Positions 12,361 to 22,910 are shown, numbered from the stretch's first letter. The stretch is 64,000 nucleotides of DNA from Armigeres subalbatus (GCF_024139115.2 NC_085141.1:246007047-246071046); one strand, 5' to 3'. Notes: generated by a model not told the origin, from the sequence alone. Numbers and translations: made by a program.

Positions 12361-12871
12361 AAAAACAATTTGACATTGATATTTGAAATAACTAATACTG
12401 GTTTATTCTGTTTATTTAATTCATGTGACTACCAGATAGAACGGATTCTTTTTTTCCTGTTGATGATATTTGCTGTCTTATATAAAGAGTGCAATTCCAC
12501 GGTTTGTCATCAATAACACCCATTTAGAAAAGGTCATTCAATAGATTTGTTTTTTTTTTCAAACATGTTAAGCATGCTGACTAAATCACAATTTGTACTT
12601 CGTTGTTGACAACACAGCAAATAATTTTGAAAATTCAACGACGTGTAAAATTGCAGCTTATCCCATCAAACGAATTAACATTCGATATTATATTAAATTT
12701 GATTGAATTTTACAAGCAAGCACCGTTTACATTTATTTCGATTTGAAAGAATAGTGAGATCGATTGAATGTTACGTTTATTTGCATGCTCCAAATATGTG
12801 CATGAAAATACATTTAAAATCACAACATATTTTTATCTGTGAAGAGAACGGCAAATGCTGGGTAAAGCGTA

Positions 12872-13775
12872 GGGGAGACTGGGTAGACTTGATCCTCTTT
12901 TCTGATTTCCGGTGTATAACAACCAAAAATAAATAAACATACGCGATTTCCACACAGACTCTCTAAGAAATATAGTATTTAACTTTACTGATGTGTGACA
13001 GTCCTTAAATTATTGTTGTTATTGATACACAATCGATTTTTTGGAGTGCTGTCAAAAATCGACTTTGAAAATATTCGATCCCTCTTTAAGAACTTGCTTT
13101 GATAAAATTTGAAAGGTGCCCTCAGATTTTTTAAATATTTTCCCTTCAAAATACGCGGAATTATCGAATTGCTGTGCGTATACATGAGCGGTTTTTATTA
13201 TTGAATTCGACAGCACATGCAATTTTAAAAATTTGGGGATACTTGATCCCCTTTCTATGAGATCTACGCAATAAATAATTTTTCCTGCCAACCCTTCATC
13301 AAATCCGTCAAATTTACAAAAAAATAGAAGCCTAAGAACAGATTTTTATTTTTTTGAATTTTTTCGCCAAATTTTTGTATGGGTGACTAACGGGGGATCA
13401 AGTGTCCCCATATTGAGGCAAAAACTTGAAATCCAAATATCCTAAAATTTTGATGAAATGTTGACATTTTCATCAGTACAGATCATTAAGCATATTTATG
13501 GCTTTGTGCTGTGAAAAAACGAAAGCATTTGGTCATTGTTATGAAAAGTTGTTCAAATTTTGCGTGGCCAATAAAAAAATCTTTAGGAATGTCAAAACAC
13601 ACAAACCGCCCTGCAGAATAAATATGGTTGTCAATCCAAAAAATAACTCACCACATAAAGGTCATTTGTCTAGAGGATCTATACTAAAAAATACGCTAGA
13701 ACAAAACTACTTTAGTTCTCGATAAAACAGGGGGTGATCAAGTCTCCCCGGGGATCAAGTCTACCCACCTTCCCC
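12872..13775. repeat. TA-flanked inverted-repeat element, GGGGATCAAGT motifs
   Basis: The left end GGGGAGACTGGGTAGACTTG and the right end (complement GGGGAAGGTGGGTAGACTTG) form a terminal inverted repeat flanked by TA on both sides (12870-12871 and 13776-13777). The core motif GATCAAGT or its complement recurs internally near 13241, 13395, 13737 and 13753. The 904-bp interior has no long ORF. A TA duplication fits Tc1/mariner-type mobilisation. The right TA coincides with the start of an RTE leader copy. Confidence 0.7.
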
Positions 13776-13776
13776 T

Positions 13777-14085
13777 ACCATAGGTACTTCGCGTACATGA
13801 AGGGGCCTCTTACCCAGCAACTCCTATCCCTACCTCCTCGTGGCGCTGGCCGAGATACGAGCAACTTCGACGGGTAACCAATCCCGGTGGGAGCTATGGT
13901 CGTATGCTGACAAGGAAGGGGGGATTTGCTTCTATCCGGAGGTGGAAATCTGATCGAGCGTATGTTCTCCATGTTAGGGGCGGCTCACAACAGCGTCTGT
14001 TCCCTATGTTAGGGGCGGCTGATCATCGTCCGAGTGCCAGCGAGGTACTCTAAACTAAACTGTGCACTGTGCACTAAACTGTGCA
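13777..14085 (+). mobile_element. second RTE-like 5' leader, fragment
   Basis: The segment matches about 2278-2610 closely, including CTCTTACCCAGCAACTCCTA, GCTATGGTCGTATGCTGACA and GGCGGCTGATCATCGTCCGA. It stops before the endonuclease begins, with a short duplicated CTGTGCACT run near 14065. Only the 5' leader is present, the reverse of the usual 5' truncation. Confidence 0.75.
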
Positions 14086-14458
14086 TGCATCATCAATTGA
14101 AAGTAAAATATGGTAAAAAATGTCGGATTTCGAATTCCGCTATATGGCAAATATTGGAACGCCCCTACTTCACCTTTAGAAAATCAATTGCTATTTCTAC
14201 TATTAACTGATCGAAAAGTTATGCAACCTTGTGTCATTGATTACCTATTTGGATGATGTCACATGAGACAATACTTATATGCTACTAAGGTGAAATTATT
14301 TCAAAGTCATTGGCTGAATGAATTCAATGAATGCCAATGTCGCAACCGTACATTTTCTTTTCTCTTTTTACCCTGAAATTGAGCGACGCACCAAAAACGT
14401 GAGTGCGTCACGAGGGGACCGTTAATCTCACGCGCCGGAATACGGACATAATGATCCA

Positions 14459-14635
14459 TTATTGCCATCTTGAGGGATCCGCCCGGGCAGGGTACTTCAC
14501 ATGCAATCCAGTATCCACAGCTGACAATAATGGGGTTTCTGTTTGCATTCGTGTGTATACCTGTGATGACTGCCTCCGGCGGCGGACGATTCCGGAAGCA
14601 ACCATGACCCAGAGAAACAGCGCCGCTGTCGTCAT
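14459..14635 (-). CDS. possible small secretory-type ORF or first exon
   Basis: A GC-rich island in AT-rich DNA encodes a 58-codon minus-strand frame. It starts MTTAALFLWVMVASGIV, which looks like a signal peptide or membrane anchor, then RRRRQSSQ. A potential splice donor CAG/GTATAC follows codon 25, and a second frame stays open downstream. I do not recognise the protein. It could be a first coding exon of a host gene or chance. Confidence 0.25.
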   Translation of the reverse strand: MTTAALFLWVMVASGIVRRRRQSSQVYTRMQTETPLLSAVDTGLHVKYPARADPSRWQ

Positions 14636-14699
14636 GTCGTACCTATGTTCGGTTTCTTTAGTTTTTGTTTGAGCTGCCCCAGTTTTCCATTTTCAGACA

Positions 14700-16738
14700 A
14701 AGGAAAGTCGTGAGCGGCGGCACCGCTTTTGTTCAGTAAATTGGGAAAACCGTGAAGCTAGAGGGGATGAGACGTGTGGAATTCTGGATTGTGAAAGTTG
14801 TACGTTTTTGAACGTTAATGTTCTAACAATGAGAGTGTAAACATTTCACCATAGACAAACAGACATTCGAGAATTTTTTCTTGTTCACTAACTTACATTT
14901 ATCTAAGGTAATTATTAATTACTAATCTATTAACTAAGTAAACATTTGTATTGAGCGTATTAGCTTTGAGTGAGTTTGACGATAGCTCGTTAAAATGATT
15001 CATCAAGTTCAAATTAATCAACAGATGCCGTTAATATTTTTTCATTTCTTCTCTATAGAAATGGAGCAGAAAGACATGCACTAAACAAATAACACAAAAG
15101 TTCAATGAAATTAACACAGTGGTTCATCCCGAATAAAAAAAATGGTTTGTCTGTGATAATTGGAAAAAGACGAGAAACAGTTTAAATTAATATTAACGTG
15201 AGTATCAATATATGTATATTAATAAATAAATTTTAATAAACACTCAGCGCAAATTTTCATCTGATATTATTGTCGAAGTCGGAAGCACGTTGTCGTTATC
15301 CAATTTTTACATGCATGCTGTTACTTTCATTCTAAGGATAATTTCGTGTCAAGAGCTCAGTTGCACTGACGGTAAATTACCATAAATACCTTGAAACTCC
15401 TAGTAAGACTATTATAATGTGTAACAGTCTCACTTGAATGCGTAGGCCGATATACCTTCTATCATAGAATTACCATCTGCAGGTGAGGCATGAACGTCAA
15501 CGAACTTATGTAGGACACATCAGTTTAGGGTTCAACAACACCATCGTTCGTAACGGCAATTCGCGTGAAATCCGTCAATCTCCTGTGGAACGTTCAATAG
15601 CGTGCATGTATCAATCTTTCGCCAGAGTCATAAAAGTAATGTACCTATTTACGTTTTTAAAGCTAGCAGCCTTGTACGTACAAGTGGTATGCACTTTATT
15701 TGAAATCGTTTACGAAGCGTGTTGCTACCGGAAAAGGCTAGCTGTGCAACGTGACAAAATAGAACGCCAACGACATACCCATGGGAGAATTGAGAACAGT
15801 AATCACTATATATATAGCTATATTTATGTTTATATTTAAAAAAAAATGCCCCTTTTCCTGCGGTCAGCTGTGCTATACGAGATTACAATATGAAAACATG
15901 GTGAAGGGAGGCATCTCTGTACAATTCCTGTTCCGGTAAGAAATTGAAAATCACAGATAAACTGCACTGGCGAATCATACGTTTTGGCTGTAGGAACTGA
16001 AATGAACATAGGGTAGAGAACCATTTATTATGCGAATCTTTATCAATACTATATCGTCAGTGGACAATCTCAGCAAACATGGGACAATTATGAGTTTGTT
16101 GGCAGTGGTAAACAGTAAATATTGCTCACACGGAAGTGTGTAATTTAAATTGAAATTTATCATATTTACGTAAAAAGACATCAAACCATCTAGCGATGCT
16201 GGTGCCTTCCTTGTGCGTTAGAAAAGGTAAAATGTATATGAGAGAAGTCTAAAATAGCACTAAAATCATTTCAAGAATTCTCTCCGAACGTAGCTTGTTG
16301 CAAGCAAATCTAAAACTAATATAAGTTCCATAACCGTGAATTTTCGAAAAGACGTTTTTTATTACGAATACATATTTTGAACAATATTCAATAGGAAACA
16401 TTGAGGCAGGATTCCCTGAGGTGAGCGAGTTTCCCCAGCTTGTTACAAGCTCATCGGTTAAAGATATGTTACCAAAAAAATTAGTGATATTTTTGCGCAC
16501 ATATTGTGGATTTAATCGAAGGTTGGATTCCATCCCTGAATACACCGGCAATTCTATAAATTAAGGTTGATATTTACCTAAATGGCAACATTTTGATTTA
16601 TCTTTGAATTCTGATAATTCTGGCAAGCTATAAGTGACAAAATGTATCTGTTCAATGCCTGAATTAGCAACGCGTTGATTTAAAGATTTTAATTTGAAAA
16701 AGATTGATCAACTACAACTTCTGTCAAAATTATTTATA
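14700..16738. other. AT-rich region, no supported gene
   Basis: The largest frame (15483-15839, plus, 118 codons) has no recognisable domain and ends in a TATA-rich stretch. I see no transposon structure between 14700 and 16738. Confidence 0.5.
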
Positions 16739-17702
16739 GGGTATCCAATCATGGTTTGAACCAAATGGCGGGTTTAAGATGAGCCGTCAAAACAAAGCTG
16801 ATTTATTTCATTAAAGGGACATGTTAGAACTACGATTTCTAGTTTATATGGAAGCTTAGTTCATTATCTTTCTAAAAACACCCTGGGTGCACATATTTAT
16901 GCTCAGTTTCATTGAAAAAACTTAATAATTACATAACTTTGATTCGTACCATGGTTTGAACTACACTGTTCATGGTTTGAACTAAATTCGTACCATGGTT
17001 TGAACTACTGCAGCAGCCAGCAGCTCCTAAATATAATACCAATCACATGCATGAAACGCTAAGGAAATGTATAGAAAAGTAAATTTGTTTTACTATTCAT
17101 CTTCTCGCATTAGATTAGTAACTCGAAACGTGTGAAAATCGACCAAATTATCGATATGAAAATTGCGATTTTTTCATATGGAAATGTAAACAAAACGCTC
17201 TAGCTATGCGCATGCAGCGCTCCTAGCGGACAGCAGCAGAACATGACTGCATTTACAAGTTCAAACCATGGTACGAGTTTAGTTCAAACCATGATCAGTT
17301 TTTACCTTGTATAAATGTTACTAATTTAACTATTTAAAACTGTTTCTCAATTGTATGATGGAGTCAATCGATTACAGATAAAAATAGCATTCTTTTGATA
17401 TATTGATCTCACTCCTGTGTCATAAAATGCGTCCTTTATGAGCTTTTTGAAATTATGCCACTGCAGTGCACTGGTGGGGGGGATTTAGCGAAAATTCAGG
17501 ACGTTTTAAAATCGCTTTATTTTATTACGTAAACAATATGTACGAATGTTTAAATAAACTCTATCACTTCCAGTATACCTAAATATGCCATTCATACTGT
17601 TTTAGGTTCATTTCCTGCCAATGAGATGGTAATTTCTACGGATTTCAAAATGGTTCAAACCATGATACGCTTTTCACTAGTTCAAACCATGATTGGATAC
17701 CC
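16739..17702. repeat. TA-flanked element with eight CATGGTTTGAAC motifs
   Basis: The terminal inverted repeat GGGTATCCAATCATGGTTTG (left) and its complement (right) are flanked by TA (16737-16738 and 17703-17704). The 12-mer CATGGTTTGAAC occurs at 16750, 16950, 16971 and 16994. Its complement GTTCAAACCATG occurs at 17259, 17282, 17653 and 17680. All four left copies face one way and all four right copies the other. No coding capacity is seen. Such arrays could be transposase or other protein binding sites. Confidence 0.8.
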
Positions 17703-17963
17703 TATTTGTAATTAATTAAATATTTATCTTTCATAATTATTTCAACTTTTTTTCTCTGGTGGATACGAGCCTTAAAAATCAAAATCATAACAAATCAACC
17801 AAATGAAAATTGTCCAAAACAAAATCTCAAATCAAAACATAAACAATATCGTAGTGCAAATAAATACAATTTTATTTCGTATCCGCAACGAACTTTCTGT
17901 TTCCATGTAAGTAAAATTATATCCTTATTAATAAATTATATAGCTTTATGTTTTACCTATAGA
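17703..17963 (+). promoter_or_regulatory. upstream region and 56-nt 5' intron of the accessory gene
   Basis: The 260-bp interval separates the iterated-motif element from the ATG at 17964. A consensus donor GTAAGT begins at 17907 and an acceptor CTATAG ends at 17962, one base before the ATG. This implies a short noncoding first exon and a 56-nt intron, a normal size for mosquitoes. No TATA box can be assigned with confidence. Confidence 0.45.
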
Positions 17964-19133
17964 ATGGAAACTTCTGACAGTGAAATCGAAAGTGGCGAAC
18001 CAAGGATTTCGAAGAAAAAGAAAGCCGATCTGGATCCATTCACTGAGGTTGAATTCCTTGACTTGAGTAATTTATCCGGGACCGGTTTTGAAGACGTTTC
18101 CGAGAGCGATCTCCTAGCCATTTCGGCGAATGAAAACAGTTTTCCACCAACTCAGCAAAAGGAAAACAGTGGATCTCTTCTTAATATGACCGTCAGTGTA
18201 CCCATCGGTCACTTCAAGAACAAGCAGTTCCATTTCGTTGGTGTGTTTTATATTCGTTTATTCCGATCGCAGCATTTGACAGATCCGATACTTCACAAGG
18301 ATGTGTACGGAAATTGTATCAGGAGTGTGATGACGTGCATCTGGGAAGCATCCAAAAACTCCATTGCGCGAGAGATAAAGGTGGTGTACAATGACAATGA
18401 ACAACTTTTAAGATGGTCTACTAAAGAATGCCCAGATGAGACAGATTTGGATAAATTCGTGTTACTGAAGCACGAGAAAAACAAGAAGTTCTATTCCATG
18501 GAAGACATTCGGGATAACGCCAAACTTTTGACTCATTGGCGAGGAAAGCGGATTCAAGTGCATGTGTTTAAGTACTCTCACTCTATTGCTACTCTATCCA
18601 TGTGGGATACGGTCAACAAAGAACTGTTGCATCCGGAACGTAAAGATAAAACTGGTGCTCCAGCAACGGAGGAAGTGTTTGGGTATGTTCAGCAGCTAAA
18701 AGAGATTCATTCTCACTATACTGCACTGTTTTCGTCGTGGGAACGATGGGCGAATTTCATTCTCTCGCAACCTGCTGACCGACGTCAAAGGCTAATGAAA
18801 GAGGCCCCTCCCGACGAGTAGCTCCACTTGTTCCGTGCTGCACCAGTTTCTGAAGCTAATCTGTTAAGCAACACTCGCTATGGACTATATGTAGCGAACA
18901 ATATTACTGACAGTATTTCAACAGCAGTGAATAATTTGTGCATCAAAGTAGAGTCAATTGTGGACAGCGTGAACCAGATTCAAAAGGAGATGCATTGTAT
19001 TAAAACGCGGGTGGACACTTCTCGTTCAATGTTGGATGCTATGCAAGAATCTTTGCCACCGGAAGAAACACAGTTCAGTGTGAAGCTGGCATCACTTGTC
19101 ACAGACATGCCTGATATCGATCATAATGATTAG
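17964..19133 (+). pseudogene. unrecognised accessory gene with one in-frame TAG
   Basis: The frame runs 285 codons, hits TAG at 18819-18821, and continues in the same frame for another 103 codons to a natural stop at 19131. The ~389-codon protein starts METSDSEIESGEPRISKKKK (acidic with a basic NLS-like run). It continues with a soluble central part (VPIGHFKNKQFHFVGVFYIR; HWRGKRIQVHVFKYSH) and ends in a helical, coiled-coil-like tail after the TAG (NLCIKVESIVDSVNQIQKE). No family is recognised. An intact DD34E transposase gene faces it 140 bp downstream. The composition is protein-like and there is only one lesion, so the stop may be recent or specific to this copy. Confidence 0.6.
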
Positions 19134-19182
19134 TTTTCAATGTGCGCCATGATTGGTTTTGATTACTTATGTGAACTTTTGA

Positions 19183-19222
19183 AATAAAACAATTTGATTG
19201 TAGTTTTTTTGTGGTTTTTATT
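19183..19222. terminator. back-to-back poly(A) signals
   Basis: AATAAA at 19183-19188 (plus) serves the accessory gene. AATAAA on the minus strand (complement of 19217-19222) serves the transposase gene. They are under 30 bp apart between the two stop codons, which fits two genuinely transcribed convergent genes. Confidence 0.6.
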
Positions 19223-19273
19223 TGAAGCGATTATTCGAATATTTATGTAACCAAATAATCACAATTCGGTTAT

Positions 19274-20296
19274 TTAAGCTTGTCCAACCGAAGGATCAAA
19301 AATTCCTCCTGCATACCCGCACTTCCGAAAAAGACCCGTACATGGGTGAATCATGAATTTAGTGAGGGCGGCAGCAACAGTTAGGGACAGGGGAGTTTTG
19401 TTATTTTCCTTATAGTGACGTCTCAAGAACCGTTTCACCAATCCGAAAATAATCTCGATCGGATTATAGAACGGGCAATATGCTGGCAGAAATATTGGGA
19501 TAATGCCAATTGATCTTAAATACATCACAATATTTTTATCGCAATGTATACGAGCACCATCCATAATCCAAACTGAATGTTTTCCGGGGTACTTATTAAC
19601 CATACCACTGTGAAGAGCCATTTTAACACAGCAGTCGAAAAATTTCTTCCTGTTAAAAGTGCCTTCTGTTTCGTAAGATTCAAGTATTCCCGTTTGACCC
19701 ATGAAGCAGAGACATGAAACTCGTGGCTTGCGTTGAAATTCCCCTCGGTAAATGAGGCTCTGCCCAACACGCCCATAACCTCGATTTCGGAGCATTTCTC
19801 GGCTGGCAAATGCAACCTCATCCAAAAACACAAGTTGTTCCACACTCCACGGGAAGCTGTTTAGTTCGTTGGAGAAGCGCATTATGTCTTCCTGTCGAAT
19901 TTGAAGAGCTCTTCTCTCTAATGCTTTCCAGGACATCTTATGAGCATGAAGAATAAGGCACACGGAAGCTGCACTAGTTGAAACACCAAAATGCTCAAAG
20001 AAAAGTTGACGTGCTTCACTCAAATACAGCACAGGGCGCCTGGTGTACAAGTCCAAAATCCATTGTCGTTTGGTTTTATCAAACTTGGAGAACACAGATG
20101 TCCTCTGAGATTTCGTTAGAGATCCATCCCGTTCGTAGGCAGCAATCCATGACGATATAGTGGTTTTCGATTTATGATAAAGTATGCCTAGTTGGGAACG
20201 AGATAGTCCCAAGAAATAATAATCATACAAGCAGTAATACTTGGTATTGACACTAGCTTGCTTGTTCCGTGCATTGTTTAGAATTATATTCTCCAT
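19274..20296 (-). CDS. DD34E transposase (IS630/Tc1-mariner superfamily), intact
   Basis: This is an uninterrupted 340-codon frame. Residues ~28-60 form a helix-turn-helix (GLSRSQLGILYHKSKTTISS), and residues ~88-140 a second winged-helix-like part. The DDE catalytic domain shows LVFLDEVAF (Asp159), SVWIMDGARIH (Asp246) and YCPFYNPIE (Glu281), giving 34 residues between the last two, as in DD34E families such as Tc1 and Gambol. Length and completeness fit a full transposase. It would cut and paste DNA at TA sites. A possible acceptor (CTAAACAG) lies just before the ATG. I could not identify terminal inverted repeats enclosing this gene. It could be autonomous, recently arrived or domesticated. 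Confidence 0.85.
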   Translation of the reverse strand: MENIILNNARNKQASVNTKYYCLYDYYFLGLSRSQLGILYHKSKTTISSWIAAYERDGSLTKSQRTSVFSKFDKTKRQWILDLYTRRPVLYLSEARQLFFEHFGVSTSAASVCLILHAHKMSWKALERRALQIRQEDIMRFSNELNSFPWSVEQLVFLDEVAFASREMLRNRGYGRVGQSLIYRGEFQRKPRVSCLCFMGQTGILESYETEGTFNRKKFFDCCVKMALHSGMVNKYPGKHSVWIMDGARIHCDKNIVMYLRSIGIIPIFLPAYCPFYNPIEIIFGLVKRFLRRHYKENNKTPLSLTVAAALTKFMIHPCTGLFRKCGYAGGIFDPSVGQA

Positions 20297-20807
20297 ATCC
20301 TGTCCTGTTTAGGCTTATTCCCACAGAAACTAAATAAATATAAATCGAAATACCAAGAATGAACACTTGTTAATAATCAACAATAATTGCTTGTATGAAA
20401 TGTAATGTTAAAATGACAACGTGATGACAGAAAGTATTGTCAAATCGTCGACCGGCTATTTCAACGTTGATTTCCAGGACCGGCGATTTTAATTCGTCGG
20501 GTCCAGTTTGCAATTCAACGTACAATACGTACAGACACATAGACATTACTCAATTTATCAAGCTTATTCGTGCCATCTATTAGATTGTTTTTGGAGCGAA
20601 CGCAATTCAGAGGAAATATGACGGAAACGGCAAGATTTGATCAAATATATGCGCTAACTAGCAAATCTTGCCGCCACCGTCGTCGTTCCGTTGCATTGCA
20701 TAGGGGACTTTAACTTCTCTCAGTTGAAACCGTTTCAAAAAAATTTCATGAGGAACCGCATGAACTCCTGCGACGATGGCAAAAAGCTTAGCGGGGATAT
20801 TACTTAC
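20297..20807. other. flank of the transposase gene, ends unresolved
   Basis: The interval should contain the transposase promoter and possibly an element end. A locally GC-richer patch with repeated GACCGGC and GTCG motifs lies at about 20445-20505. A hairpin-like CAAGATTTG...CAAATCTTG occurs at about 20631-20670. No match to the left flank of the accessory gene was found. Confidence 0.4.
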
Positions 20808-20879
20808 CTTCCTGAGCTTTTGACCCCTTCGCAGGTATACCCATCAGCCTCATGCGTTTAAATTCGATCGGCGTTTTAG
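20808..20879 (-). CDS. possible internal exon (minus), unknown protein
   Basis: A 72-nt open segment reads KTPIEFKRMRLMGIPAKG then SKAQE. It lies between an acceptor-like GTCGCAG and a strong donor (GAAG/GTAAGTAAT). It is basic and protein-like, but the protein is not recognised and no neighbouring exon was found. It may be a host exon whose introns hold the surrounding elements, or part of a dead element. Confidence 0.3.
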
Positions 20880-21064
20880 CTGCGACCGATCCGGAGGAAA
20901 ACTGGTATGTTATTTTCTTCCATGCACAAGATATATTTAGCAACAAAACTACCGGCAGGCAAGTCGGATTTGTTTTGATTTGTTTTTTCTGCCTTTCTCG
21001 TATTTTCTTTTACGCTTGCTGATGAGCTGTCAAAAATCCATGTACACAGATTACTGAGCTCATG

Positions 21065-22910
21065 TATATTGGCCCTGGGGGCAGCAGGGACAGAAGGGAC
21101 AGCATGGACCATGTCCAAGGGCTTGACGACCCCTCCCCAGCTGTCTGCGAGTCAGGGAGAACTGCCTAGGGCGTGGTGGGATTTAGCAGTGGGCTCTGCT
21201 AAAATCCCTCCCAAAAACCACAAGTGCCCGTAAGCAGACTCTATCAAAGCGACTGTGTGCCGCTTCAAAAGCACAAGCCCAGGGAGTGCCATTGGCACAT
21301 CAGGATTGATCCCAGTAAGATCCTGATTATGGTATACTGGTTGCATGTTATTGGTCTTGTTTTTGGATATTGAGATATTGTGAACGCAAGGGCTGGTAGT
21401 CTGGTTATTCTATTCTCTTAGTAAGGCCGGGTGACACCGACCTGAAACGGCGAATGGGCTAATGGCCAGGCTGTCTTCCGTTCCCTAAAACCGTGGCAGG
21501 CCTTGTGGCACGCGGTACAATCCTGTGGCTCAGCTGATAGCTGAGTGGGAGTAGGCTCAGATGCTTCTTCCTGACTAGCGCTGATCTGGCTCTGAACACG
21601 AAAGTGTCAACCCTCGCATGGCCTCCTGCATGCCGGAAGGTATGTATAGATAACCATGGGATCGCGAAGGCGACTACACCAACAGGATTCGACAGCAGCC
21701 GCAAGGGGACCCAACAGACATGAGTTTCCCATTAAAACTACAAAATCGACGAAGGAAGGAGGTGAGGTGAATGGCGACAAGGAGAACCCTTTCGCCAGGC
21801 GCAGTGGCCTTGATCGGTCACCCCAAAGATTGCCAGGGGGAGGCGATGGCGGAGCACGTGGTGGGTCGGAAGAGGTGCCGGTGGATGTTAAGATGGACGG
21901 CCCCACTCTAACCAAAGTCATTAACTCGGTGATGACTAACCACGGCGAGGATGGAGTCCAGACGATGGAGGTGATTACGGACGTTTCGGACGTAATCATG
22001 TCCTTCCTGGACAACCGAGTAAATTATAGTAAGGACTTAAAACAGGCCGTACTGACCCTCTGCGCTCTAGTCGTGGAGGCGAAGTCGGAGTGGAAGTCCT
22101 TGCTGGAAGCCAGTAAGGAGGCGGAGCACAAGATCCGTCTTCTTACTGAGGAAAAGGAATTGGCGGTTAGCCAAGCCAAGAAGGCCTCGAAGGAGGCCGA
22201 ATCGAAGATTCGGCTCCTTGCAGAAGGGAAGCAGCTGGCGGAGAGCCAGACTGCAGAACTTAAACGGCGTATGGCTAACAGCGGAGCAACTCCTAAGCTT
22301 AGTAGGGTCACGCAGGAGGCGGACCTGAAAGTAGCTAATAAAGCCTCGGCACGGACCGCAGAAAAGGTCCGAGTGGAGACCGAGAGGAAAATGGTACCTC
22401 CACCTAGGAAGATACCAGAGGACCGCCGGAAGGAAGATCTACCATGGACAAAGGTAGTGAATCCTAAAAAGGCGAAAAGAAGCCGCCAGCAGGTCGCAAG
22501 GAGTGCGACCAAGGGAAAGGATCCAGCCACCGCAAAGAAGGGTAGAGCCCGTGAGGAAAAGGGTGCGCCTTCTAGTGGGAGTGGCAAGCGGAAGGATAGA
22601 GGTGAAGCGATCATTGTCAAGGCTGACGATAAAAGCTACGCCGAAGTCCTAAAGACTATGAGAGGCACCGAGAAGCTCTCTAGTCTAGGAGGGATGTCAA
22701 CTGCATCCGAAGAACGCGCAAAGGCGAGATGATTCTCGTCTTGAAGCGGGATGCTACTCGGAAGAGTTCCGAGTATAAAAGTTGACGGAAGAGGTCCTGG
22801 GTGACAGGGTCCAGGTTAGAGCCCTGTGCCCAGTCCTGAACATCCAGTGCAAGGGCATGGATGAAATAACCGAAGCCGGAGACCTGGTAGACGCACTGAA
22901 TATAACATGA
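21065..22910 (+). mobile_element. R1-clade non-LTR retrotransposon, 5' part only (copy A)
   Basis: A GC-rich leader with several short stem-forming blocks (about 21065-21655) precedes an ORF1. ORF2, with endonuclease and RT, is absent. The sequence leaves R1 similarity at about 22905, inside the segment that in copy B (29.7 kb) is followed by the rest of gag. The 5' boundary is approximate. Retention of the 5' end with loss of the 3' end suggests deletion or recombination. Confidence 0.65.
21656..22732 (+). CDS. R1-clade ORF1 (gag-like), N-terminal part
   Basis: The 358-codon open frame begins MGSRRRLHQQDSTAAARGP. It shares DKENPFARRSGLDRSPQR and the late IIVKADDKSYAEVLKTM with R1-type ORF1 proteins, and copy B has matching NPFARGGLFKSP and NISKDLK blocks. 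Residues ~125-200 form a long charged coiled coil (EAEHKIRLLTEEKELAVSQ and a duplicate EAESKIRLLAEGKQLAESQ). A lysine/arginine-rich stretch follows. The protein would bind element RNA. Its zinc knuckles are missing: the frame ends at 22732, and the gag homology continues in other frames to 22905 (CKGMDEITEAGDLVDALN). Confidence 0.65.
   Translation: MGSRRRLHQQDSTAAARGPNRHEFPIKTTKSTKEGGEVNGDKENPFARRSGLDRSPQRLPGGGDGGARGGSEEVPVDVKMDGPTLTKVINSVMTNHGEDGVQTMEVITDVSDVIMSFLDNRVNYSKDLKQAVLTLCALVVEAKSEWKSLLEASKEAEHKIRLLTEEKELAVSQAKKASKEAESKIRLLAEGKQLAESQTAELKRRMANSGATPKLSRVTQEADLKVANKASARTAEKVRVETERKMVPPPRKIPEDRRKEDLPWTKVVNPKKAKRSRQQVARSATKGKDPATAKKGRAREEKGAPSSGSGKRKDRGEAIIVKADDKSYAEVLKTMRGTEKLSSLGGMSTASEERAKAR

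Noticed and set aside
22024..22620. 198-codon minus ORF
   Set aside because: It is the antisense shadow of the R1 ORF1 coiled-coil and lysine-rich region, with serine/leucine-rich composition as expected from that.
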